A stretch of DNA of 25,576 nt from an uncultured Lysobacteraceae bacterium. Its GTDB lineage: Bacteria > Pseudomonadota > Gammaproteobacteria > Xanthomonadales > Xanthomonadaceae. Shown here piece by piece: positions 17,529 to 24,462 of this stretch. The position numbers and the translations under genes were made by a program. The notes below the pieces were generated by a model. That model was not told the DNA's origin, made no database searches, and saw nothing but the letters and a program-made list of their open reading frames with translations. The DNA lies in NCBI GenBank assembly GCA_946480825.1, contig CAMLLG010000057.1, positions 1 through 25,576 on the forward strand, read 5' to 3'. How positions within the stretch are numbered: position 1 is the first letter of the stretch; every line of letters begins with the position of its first letter.

Positions 17529-18206
17529 TCAGGGGGTCGTGCCCCACGGCGGCGGCGGCAACGGGACGATCGGCGTGGTCAGATCGAATTCGACCCGGAA
17601 CAGACGCCCGTTCGGGCGCGACAGTTCGTAGACGAAGCGATCCTGCGACAACTCGACCGCCCAGGTGTTCACGACCGAGGCCGCCAGAGCGTTGGCCTTG
17701 AAGTTGGCGATCGATTCGGCGTCGACCGGAAACTCGATGCGGATCATGCCCTTGTTGGTCAACCGGCCACCGGCGCTGTCGCCGCCATACATCGTCACCG
17801 CATCCGGGCTGCCGTCTTCGTGGCGATGGTCGTGTTTCAGCCGCAGTCCGTCCGGCACGCGCGAAAACACCCAGGTCCGCGAGTGATCCTCGCCGACATG
17901 AAACGGAATGCGGACCTCATCGTCGCCGCAATCGCGCACGTGCATCACCAGACGCTTGCCGGCGAACGGCGAATCCGGAGTCGCCGGCGTATCCGCCACG
18001 ACCCGACCGGCATAGGCATTGCCGCAGTGGCGGTCGATGGCGGTCATGAAGGCGTGGGTCAGCAGGCTGGTGCTGACTCCGGGGGCCGGCGTGGACGGTG
18101 CGGGCGCCGGCCGCGCGGCCGGCGACGCGGACGGAGACTGCGCGGGCGACGCGGCACCGGCCGCGAGCAGCGCGAGGAACAGAACGGAGCGGGAAGTCTT
18201 TTTCAT
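17529..18206 (-). CDS. Secreted protein of unknown function with Pro/Ala linker
   Basis: I do not recognise a family. The product is 225 residues from the ATG at 18204-18206; a GTG two codons earlier (18212) is less likely because AGGG lies about 10 bases before the ATG. A signal peptide (MKKTSRSVLFLALLAAGAAS) is followed by a Pro/Ala/Ser linker (about 22-45) and a folded region with one cysteine pair (HCGNAY and RDCGDD), HDHRHEDG, and FPVDAESIANF near the end. The tail is Pro-rich. It is downstream of fmdB on the same strand (162-base gap) and ends at the terminator shared with the DUF3011 pair. Confidence 0.8.
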   Translation of the reverse strand: MKKTSRSVLFLALLAAGAASPAQSPSASPAARPAPAPSTPAPGVSTSLLTHAFMTAIDRHCGNAYAGRVVADTPATPDSPFAGKRLVMHVRDCGDDEVRIPFHVGEDHSRTWVFSRVPDGLRLKHDHRHEDGSPDAVTMYGGDSAGGRLTNKGMIRIEFPVDAESIANFKANALAASVVNTWAVELSQDRFVYELSRPNGRLFRVEFDLTTPIVPLPPPPWGTTP

Positions 18207-18368
18207 CGTCACACCCTAACAGGTTGTCGAAAAACGCTCACCGCGATCATTTCGACTCGCCGCAGACTTGCGGTTCGTCGCTTCGCGGCCTGCTGCGCTG
18301 TTCGCGCCGACGCATGCCGGCACAGTCGAGTCGCGCGTCGGGCGCGGACCCGCGGCCGCGGCAAGCGC

Positions 18369-18695
18369 TCAACCCGCCGGCTTGCTGTCCGCGGCGGGCT
18401 TGGCCGCAGGCGCGGCCTCGGTCTTGGCGGGGCTCGCGGCGGGCGCGGCATCGGCCTTGCCCTCGGCTTTCGGCGCATCGCCCTTCTCGGTGAGATTGCG
18501 CTTCTTGTCGCCGTCCTTCTTGAAGTCGGTCTCGTACCAGCCGCTGCCCGAAAGCCGGAAGGCGGGTGCGGTCAGCTGCCGGCGGACCGTCGGCGCCCCG
18601 CACTCGGGGCATTCGGTCGGGTCGGGGTCGGACATTTTCTGGAGGCGGTCGAACTGGTGACCGCAGGCGTCGCATTCGAAAGCGTAGATGGGCAT
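18369..18695 (-). CDS. FmdB-family zinc-ribbon protein
   Basis: This small protein of 108 residues begins MPIYAFECDACGHQFDRLQK, the FmdB signature. It has a zinc-ribbon formed by C8, C11, C29 and C32 (CxxC, CxxC), then the conserved AFRLSGSGWYETDFK. The C-terminal third (about 75-108) is a low-complexity Ala/Lys/Pro tail. FmdB proteins are called regulators by old annotation; the actual role is unclear. In xanthomonads I recall fmdB just upstream of a DUF502 gene and aspS; here the DUF502 gene is absent and three other genes lie between. It is divergent from the isoamylase gene (258-base gap). Confidence 0.93.
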   Translation of the reverse strand: MPIYAFECDACGHQFDRLQKMSDPDPTECPECGAPTVRRQLTAPAFRLSGSGWYETDFKKDGDKKRNLTEKGDAPKAEGKADAAPAASPAKTEAAPAAKPAADSKPAG

Positions 18696-18848
18696 GGCAA
18701 CGGAGAATGAGCGCGAGTGGGCGCCATTCTGGGGGCACGCGCGCAAGTTGCAAGGCCGCGGAACCTCGAAAACCGCAACGACGGCGATCGCGGCCGCATT
18801 CCGGCGGCCTGCCCGCTGAATACGATTCCAGCCACCGGCATCCCGGCC

Positions 18849-18864
18849 ATGTGCGTTCGCACAT
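18849..18864. promoter_or_regulatory. Operator-like dyad upstream of the isoamylase gene
   Basis: ATGTGCG TT CGCACAT has two perfect 7-base arms around a 2-base centre, about 90 bases before the isoamylase ATG in the fmdB/isoamylase divergent region. The size suits a dimeric regulator, for example one responding to maltodextrin. The factor is unknown and chance is possible. Confidence 0.4.
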
Positions 18865-18953
18865 CGGGCGATAGTGCGGACCCCACGGATCGCGCAGGCG
18901 CCCGGGCCACGGTGCAGCCTTCGCATTCCACAACCCACGAGAGGGAATGGACG

Positions 18954-21269
18954 ATGGCATCTTGGATTCGAATCGCGGGCACGTCGCTGCTCGCACTCCT
19001 GCTGACGTGGGCACCCGGCCGGGCCGATGCCGCGATCAACGCCTACGACCTCGGCGCGCGCTACGACGCCGGCATGACCAACCTCCGCTTCCGGGTGTAC
19101 TCGTCGCGGGCGACGCGGATCGAAGTTTGGCTGTACTCGGCGCCGACCGGCGCACACGAGGCCGCGCGCTACACGATGACCAAGAACGCGACGACCCAGA
19201 ACTGGGAGGTCAACATTCCGGTCGCCACCATCAAGAACACGCACGGCATCACCGGCACCGTGTATTACGGCTATCGCGCCTGGGGGCCCAACTGGCCCTA
19301 CAACAGCGGCTGGACCAAGGGCAGCGGCGTCGGTTTCGTCACCGACGTCGACGCCAGCGGCAACCGTTTCAATCCGAACAAGCTGCTGATCGACCCGTAC
19401 GCGCGCGAGATCAGCCAGGACCCGAACACCGCGACCTGCACCGACGGCACCATCTACGCCTCCGGCGCGCTCCATCGCAACAAGGACAGCGCGCTGTGCG
19501 CCAGCAAGAGCATCGCGCTGGGCACCATCACCACCTCCACCGGCACCAAGCCCACGCGCGCGCTGAAGGACGACATCGTCTACGAAGTGCACGTCCGCGG
19601 CCTGACCATGAACGACACGTCGATCCCGCTGTCCAAGCGCGGCACCTACGCCGGCGCGGCGCTGAAGGCCGCGCACCTCGCGGCGGTGGGCGTGACCGCG
19701 GTGGAATTCCTGCCGGTGCAGGAAACCCAGAACGACCAGAACGACATCGATCCCAACTCCACGAGCGGCGACAACTACTGGGGGTACATGACCCTCAACT
19801 ACTTCGCGCCGGACCGTCGCTACTCGTCCGACAAGACCCCCGGCGGGCCGACGAAGGAATGGCGCGCGATGGTCAAGGCCTTTCACGACGTCGGCATCAA
19901 GGTCTACGTCGACGTGGTCTACAACCACACCGGCGAAGGCGGCGCCTGGGGCGGCAGCGACGGGCTCACCGTCTACAACATCACGTCCTGGCGCGGCCTG
20001 GACAATCCCACCTATTACTCGCTGACCGCCGACTACCAGTATTCGTGGGACAACACCGGCGTCGGCGGCAACTACAACACCCGCAACCCGATCGCGCAGA
20101 ACCTGATCATCGATTCGCTCGCCTACTGGCGCGATGCGATGGGCGTCGACGGTTTCCGCTTCGATCTGGCGTCGGTGCTGGGCAACACCTGCCAGCACGG
20201 CTGCTTCAATTTCGACAAGATGGATCCGAACAACGCGCTCAATCGCATCGTCAACGAACTGCCGCCGCGCCCGGCGGCGGGCGGCACCGGCCTGGATCTG
20301 ATCGCCGAGCCGTGGGCCATCGGCGGCAATTCCTATCAGGTCGGCGGCTTTCCCTCCGGCTGGGCCGAGTGGAACGGCATGTACCGCGATGCGCTGCGCA
20401 AGAAGCAGAACCAGATGGGGATAGAAATAGTGACCATGGGCACGCTGGCCTCGCGTTTCGCGGGCTCCTCCGACCTGTACGGCGACGACGGCCGCAAGCC
20501 GTGGCATTCGGTCAATTTCATGGTCGCGCACGACGGCTTCACCCTGAACGATCTCTACAGCTACAACAGCAAGCAGAACAACCAGCCCTGGCCGTACGGC
20601 CCGTCCGACGGCGGCGACGACAACAATCACAGCTGGAACCAGGGCGGCATCGTCGTCGACCAGCGCCGCGCCGCGCGCACCGGCATGGGCTTCATGATGG
20701 TCAGCGCCGGCGTGCCGATGTTCAACGGCGGCGACGAAGCGCTGCGCACGCAGTTCGGCAACAACAACGTCTACAACCTCGATTCCCCGGCGAACTGGCT
20801 GTACTGGACGCGCAGCACGGTCGAGGCCGATTTCGAGACCTTCACCCGGCGCATGATCGCCTTCCGCAAGGCGCATCCGGCGCTGCGCCCGCTGAATTTC
20901 TATTCCGGCATCGACAACAACGGCAACGTGATGGAGCAGTTGCGCTGGTTCAAGCCGGACGGCGGCGTGGCCGATGCCGCGTATTTCAACAGCACCAGCA
21001 ATCACGCCATCGCCTGGCGCATCGACGGCAGCGAATTCGGCGACAGCGCCAGCGCGATCTACGTGGCCTACAACGGCTGGTCGGGCAACGTGAACTTCAC
21101 CCTGCCGTGGCCGGGCACCGGCAAGCAGTGGTATCGCGTCACCGACACCGCGACCTGGAACGAAGGCCCGAACACGGTCGCGCTGCCGGGCTCGGAAGCC
21201 TTCATCGGCGGCGAGTGGACGGTGTACGGTCTGCAGGCGCGGTCGTTGCTGGTGCTGATCGCGAAGTGA
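18954..21269 (+). CDS. Secreted isoamylase (glycogen/amylopectin debranching enzyme)
   Basis: This 771-residue enzyme hydrolyses alpha-1,6 branches of glycogen and amylopectin. A signal peptide of 26 residues (cleavage ADA|AINAYDLG) gives a mature start like that of the Pseudomonas isoamylase. It has an N-terminal CBM48-like beta domain (about 28-170), a GH13 barrel (about 200-640) and a C-terminal beta domain. Catalytic residues are the nucleophile Asp404 (DGFRFD), acid/base Glu452 (AEPWAI) and Asp527 (VAHDG); DVVYNHT (320-326) is conserved region I. GAGAGGGA precedes the ATG at the right distance. It stands alone, with no glycogen or maltose genes nearby, which with the signal peptide suggests use of external polysaccharide. 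Confidence 0.95.
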   Translation: MASWIRIAGTSLLALLLTWAPGRADAAINAYDLGARYDAGMTNLRFRVYSSRATRIEVWLYSAPTGAHEAARYTMTKNATTQNWEVNIPVATIKNTHGITGTVYYGYRAWGPNWPYNSGWTKGSGVGFVTDVDASGNRFNPNKLLIDPYAREISQDPNTATCTDGTIYASGALHRNKDSALCASKSIALGTITTSTGTKPTRALKDDIVYEVHVRGLTMNDTSIPLSKRGTYAGAALKAAHLAAVGVTAVEFLPVQETQNDQNDIDPNSTSGDNYWGYMTLNYFAPDRRYSSDKTPGGPTKEWRAMVKAFHDVGIKVYVDVVYNHTGEGGAWGGSDGLTVYNITSWRGLDNPTYYSLTADYQYSWDNTGVGGNYNTRNPIAQNLIIDSLAYWRDAMGVDGFRFDLASVLGNTCQHGCFNFDKMDPNNALNRIVNELPPRPAAGGTGLDLIAEPWAIGGNSYQVGGFPSGWAEWNGMYRDALRKKQNQMGIEIVTMGTLASRFAGSSDLYGDDGRKPWHSVNFMVAHDGFTLNDLYSYNSKQNNQPWPYGPSDGGDDNNHSWNQGGIVVDQRRAARTGMGFMMVSAGVPMFNGGDEALRTQFGNNNVYNLDSPANWLYWTRSTVEADFETFTRRMIAFRKAHPALRPLNFYSGIDNNGNVMEQLRWFKPDGGVADAAYFNSTSNHAIAWRIDGSEFGDSASAIYVAYNGWSGNVNFTLPWPGTGKQWYRVTDTATWNEGPNTVALPGSEAFIGGEWTVYGLQARSLLVLIAK

Positions 21270-21277
21270 TGCGACGC

Positions 21278-21307
21278 CTGCGGGCGCGGCCGAGGCCGCG
21301 CCCGCAG
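21278..21307 (+). terminator. Strong G+C hairpin just after isoamylase, no T-run
   Basis: A perfect 14-bp stem pairs 21278-21291 (CTGCGGGCGCGGCC) with 21294-21307, leaving a 2-base centre, and begins 9 bases after the stop codon. No T-rich tract follows, so it may act as a weak or Rho-aided terminator or protect the 3' end. Confidence 0.5.
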
Positions 21308-21834
21308 ATGCCGAGGCTGGAACGTGTCGATCGCACGCACGAAACGCGGTATGCACGCGCATCGATTCAAACCCGGAAACCGATCGTATGCGTCGATCGA
21401 AACGACGCAAAAGGGCCAAAAAGACAGCGCCGGAATGCGAGATTCCGGCTGCGTGCGCATCGATTCCGGCCCAATCTGCCCCAGCGCGTCACCGAATCGC
21501 GCGATCCCTGACGTCGCATTCGCGCAGAGCACGCCGCGGATCCCGCCGATCGATTGGCGCAGCGATGCGGATACGGACGCAACGATTGATCCGCGCTGCA
21601 GGAAGCGTCGCCGACGACCCGCCGCTTCGCATCGATATGCGACGACACCCACAAAAACGCGGCAGACATTGGCATTTCTTTTGCTGCGCACCTTCACAGG
21701 GAGAATCGTGTCGATATCGACGCGTCTTCCGGGAGGTCGCAGGCAGGCATGCCGTTCATCGATGCCATGACCGGCGATCGCGAATGTCGGAACGCATTTC
21801 AATGGGGCACACGGCGCCCACGGGAATCAGAACC
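21308..21834. other. Long intergenic region with a sigma-54-like motif and small hairpins
   Basis: This gap has lower G+C at codon third positions than the genes, so I consider it non-coding despite open frames. It contains an 8-bp hairpin (21429-21436 with 21442-21449, GCCGGAAT), a TCGCAT/ATGCGA dyad, and TTGGCATTTCTTTTGCT at 21669-21685 with the GG-N10-GC spacing of sigma-54 promoters. Downstream, AGGGAG followed by GTG at 21708 opens a 20-codon frame ending at 21770 that might be a leader peptide. None of these is certain. Confidence 0.5.
21669..21685 (+). promoter_or_regulatory. Candidate sigma-54 (-24/-12) promoter for the hemerythrin-like gene
   Basis: TTGGCAT, four bases, then TTTGCT places GG at 21671-21672 and GC at 21683-21684, exactly ten bases apart as in the RpoN consensus. 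It departs from the consensus after TTGGCA. Transcription would start near 21695, about 140 bases before the chosen start codon. No activator site was identified. Confidence 0.35.
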
Positions 21835-22386
21835 ATGTTTTCGCTGAACAATCGCGGCATCGGCGTTCGCCCGCAGGACATGACCGGTGTGGGCACGGCT
21901 GGCCACACCGCCTACGACCCCACGCTGATCAAGCACCTGATGTCGGATCATGCCTCGCTGCGCGACCTGCTGACCCGCCTCGACGATCACGCGCGGCACC
22001 GTCAGTTCGCGAAGGTCCCCGGCACGCTCGCGCGGTTGCGGGAGGCGCTGATGCGCCACATCGAAGAAGAGAACGAACACTTCTACGCTTACGTGTTCCG
22101 CTGCGCGGCGGACGATCCCCATGCTCGGGAACAGCTGGAACGCACCTGCGCCAAGATGGCGGGCATCGCGCGGCTCGCCCTGCTGTTCACGCGGCACTAC
22201 ACCGAGATCGGGGTGACGTCGCTGAACAGGGATGCGTTCGCGCGCGATCTGGAGGTGATCGCCGCGCTGCTGACCGAACGGATCGAACTGGAGGAGACGT
22301 CGCTCTACGCGCTGTATCGGGCGCCGCAGCGGACAGCGGGCAGCGCACGGACGCGGAACGACGGATCGTCGCTCTGCGTCGCCTGA
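21835..22386 (+). CDS. Hemerythrin-like (HHE-type) protein
   Basis: This predicted helical-bundle protein of 183 residues has candidate di-iron ligands H39 (LMSDHASLR), H75 and E79 (RHIEEENEHF), H121 (FTRHYTEIG) and an acidic pair near 153 (ELEETSLY). Such domains bind O2 or NO or sense metal and redox state. The ligand set departs somewhat from the classical pattern, so metal binding needs proof. I chose the ATG at 21835 (GGGA about 9 bases upstream); ATGs at 21784 and 21802 are possible and would add 17 or 11 residues. It converges with yheS, leaving 28 bases between stops. Confidence 0.75.
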   Translation: MFSLNNRGIGVRPQDMTGVGTAGHTAYDPTLIKHLMSDHASLRDLLTRLDDHARHRQFAKVPGTLARLREALMRHIEEENEHFYAYVFRCAADDPHAREQLERTCAKMAGIARLALLFTRHYTEIGVTSLNRDAFARDLEVIAALLTERIELEETSLYALYRAPQRTAGSARTRNDGSSLCVA

Positions 22387-22414
22387 GCGACGGGACGAGC
22401 CGCCGCATCCGCGC

Positions 22415-24292
22415 TCATTCGTAGAGCGCCAGCAACTCCGCTTCCGCCGTTTCCAGTTGCCCGCGCAGCGTCTGCTGCTCGCGCCCCAGATCGGCGGCGC
22501 GCTTGCCGCCGTCGTTCCATGCAGCGGGGTCGGCCAGTTCGGTTTCGATCTGCGCCAGTCGCGCTTCCAGCTCGCCCACCCGCGCTTCGGCCTTGGCCAG
22601 TTTGTGCGGATTGATCTTCTTCGCCGGCGCAGCGGGCGCCGGCGGCGGTACCGGCTTCGATTCCACGACGGCCGCCGCGGGCTTCACCGCTTTCCCGTCG
22701 TTCTTCTTCTGATCGCCGCCCGAGCGCGTGCGCAGCCAGGCCGCGTATTCGTCGAGATCGCCGTCGAAGGGTTCGACCACGCCGTCGGCCACGCGCACGA
22801 AGGTGTCGCAGACCAGTCCGATCAGATGACGGTCGTGCGAGACCATCACGATCGCGCCGTCGAAATCGCTGAGCGCTTCGGCCAGCGCCTCGCGCATGTC
22901 GAGGTCGAGATGGTTGGTCGGTTCGTCGAGCAGCAACACGTTCGGCTGCCGCCACGCGATCAGCGCCAGCGCCAGTCGCGCCTTCTCGCCGCCGGAAAAA
23001 CCGTCGATGCTTTCGAACGCGCGGTCGCCGGGGAAATACCATTTGCCGAGGAAATCGCGGAACGCCTGCGTCGGCGCGTCCGGCGACAACTCGCGCAGAT
23101 GGTCGATGGGCGATGCGCCTTCGACCAGCGACTCCACCGTGTGCTGCGCGAAGTAACCGATGCGCAGATCCGGATGCGCGTAGCGCTCGCCGGCCAGCAG
23201 CGGCAGTTCGCCGACCAGCGTTTTCACCAGCGTCGACTTGCCGGCGCCGTTCGGACCGAGCAGGCCGATGCGGTCGCCCGCTTCCAGACCGAAGCCGACG
23301 TTGTGGAGAATCGTCGCGTCTGCCCCGTAACCGCAATCCGCGTCGTTCAACCGCATCAGCGCGAACGGCATCTTCGCCGGCGCCGGGAAATCGATGCGGA
23401 ATTCGCGCTCGGCGCGCACCGCCTCGGTGCCGGACAACTTCTCCAGGCGCTTCATGCGCGACTGCGCCTGCTTCGCCTTGCTGGCCTTGGCCTTGAAACG
23501 ATCGATGAACTTCTGCAGGTGCGCGCGTTCGGCCTGCTCCTTCTCGAAGGCGATGTTCTGCTGGCGCAGATGCTCGGCCCGCTGGCGTTCGAACTGGGTG
23601 TAATTCCCGGCGTAGAGCTTGGCCTTGCCGTCGTGCAGGTGCAGGATGTGGGTGGTGACGTTGTCGAGGAACTCGCGATCGTGCGAGATCACCAGCAGGG
23701 TGCCGGGATAGCGCCGCAGCCATTCCTCCATCCACACCACCGCGTCGAGATCGAGATGGTTGGTCGGTTCGTCCAGCAACAGCAGGTCGCTGGGCATCAT
23801 CAGCGCGCGCGCCACGTTCAGGCGCACCCGCCAGCCGCCGGAGAAATCCGAGACCGGCTTCGGATGGGTGTCCGCCGGAAAGCCGAGCCCATGCAACAGC
23901 TTGCCGGCGCGGGCCGCGGCGTCGTAGCCGTTCAGTTCTTCGAGCCGGTGATGGGCCTCGGCCACCGCCTCCCAGTCCTCGGCCGCGAAGGCGTTGGCTT
24001 CGGCCTGCACCGCCGCATGCACTTCGACATCGCCCGACAGCACGAAATCCAGCGCCGGATCGGGCAGCGACGGGGTTTCCTGGGCCACGCTGGCGACCCG
24101 CGCCTTGCCCGGCAGATCCAGATCGCCCTTGTCCGGCTCCAGCTCGCGCATCAGCGCGGCGAACAGCGAGGATTTGCCGGTGCCGTTGCGGCCGACCACG
24201 CCCACCCGCCAACCGGCATGCAGGGCCAGGTCGACATCGGACAGCAGCAGGCGCTCGCCCCGGCGGAGGGCGAAATTGCGGAAAGCGATCAT
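22415..24292 (-). CDS. yheS: YheS-type ABC-F ATPase (ribosome-associated)
   Basis: This soluble protein of 625 residues has two ABC domains and no membrane part. Walker A motifs are GRNGTGKS (34-41) and GPNGAGKST (346-354); signatures are FSGGW (150-154) and FSGGEKARL (432-440); Walker B/LDEPTNHLDLD appears twice (172-183 and 454-465). The inter-domain linker (about 235-290) contains the KFIDRFKAKASKAKQAQSR stretch of ABC-F proteins, which reaches the ribosomal P/E site. A basic region and C-terminal coiled coil (about 560-625) follow. Sequence style is much closer to E. coli YheS than to Uup or EttA. ABC-F proteins ease stalled translation. Confidence 0.93.
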   Translation of the reverse strand: MIAFRNFALRRGERLLLSDVDLALHAGWRVGVVGRNGTGKSSLFAALMRELEPDKGDLDLPGKARVASVAQETPSLPDPALDFVLSGDVEVHAAVQAEANAFAAEDWEAVAEAHHRLEELNGYDAAARAGKLLHGLGFPADTHPKPVSDFSGGWRVRLNVARALMMPSDLLLLDEPTNHLDLDAVVWMEEWLRRYPGTLLVISHDREFLDNVTTHILHLHDGKAKLYAGNYTQFERQRAEHLRQQNIAFEKEQAERAHLQKFIDRFKAKASKAKQAQSRMKRLEKLSGTEAVRAEREFRIDFPAPAKMPFALMRLNDADCGYGADATILHNVGFGLEAGDRIGLLGPNGAGKSTLVKTLVGELPLLAGERYAHPDLRIGYFAQHTVESLVEGASPIDHLRELSPDAPTQAFRDFLGKWYFPGDRAFESIDGFSGGEKARLALALIAWRQPNVLLLDEPTNHLDLDMREALAEALSDFDGAIVMVSHDRHLIGLVCDTFVRVADGVVEPFDGDLDEYAAWLRTRSGGDQKKNDGKAVKPAAAVVESKPVPPPAPAAPAKKINPHKLAKAEARVGELEARLAQIETELADPAAWNDGGKRAADLGREQQTLRGQLETAEAELLALYE

Positions 24293-24334
24293 GGGCTGGG
24301 GAAACTCCGGAGGACGCGTCCGACGATGCGCCGG

Positions 24335-24346
24335 GCGGCGATTTTA
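24335..24346 (-). promoter_or_regulatory. Predicted yheS promoter -10 (TAAAAT)
   Basis: TAAAAT on the minus strand (24341-24346) followed by CGCCGC gives +1 near 24334 and a leader of about 42 bases. The -35 region has no clear match. It shares the hexamer with the aspS, yebC and queE upstream regions. Confidence 0.4.
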
Positions 24347-24399
24347 CGCCGGGCACCGCCCGAAAAGCTCGACTCCATCTCTTCATGCAGATGCGGGGT

Positions 24400-24428
24400 T
24401 TGACCCCCTTCCGTCGGCGTGTTACATC
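24400..24428 (+). promoter_or_regulatory. Candidate promoter of the TonB-dependent receptor gene
   Basis: TTGACC (24400-24405), a 17-base spacer and TACATC (24423-24428) lie 34 bases before the receptor ATG. The -35 box is good and the -10 box is weak. No Fur-box-like dyad was seen. Confidence 0.3.
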
Positions 24429-24462
24429 GCGGGCAGACGGATTTTTCCCACAGGAGTGCACC

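Noticed and set aside
18213..18245. Sequence like GTTGTCGAAAAACG upstream of the unknown secreted gene, reminiscent of IS ends
   Set aside because: No matching inverted end, target duplication or transposase was found within the window.
18369..21419. A 1016-codon minus-strand frame ending with FmdB
   Set aside because: Only the last 108 codons are real (fmdB). The rest is antisense to isoamylase.
21324..21770. A 148-codon frame in the isoamylase-hemerythrin gap
   Set aside because: Third-position G+C is clearly lower than in the real genes, there is no domain, and its GTG start has no ribosome site.
21388..21783. N-terminal extension of the hemerythrin-like frame
   Set aside because: It is open but strongly Arg-rich and of non-coding composition. 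Starts at 21784-21835 are more credible.
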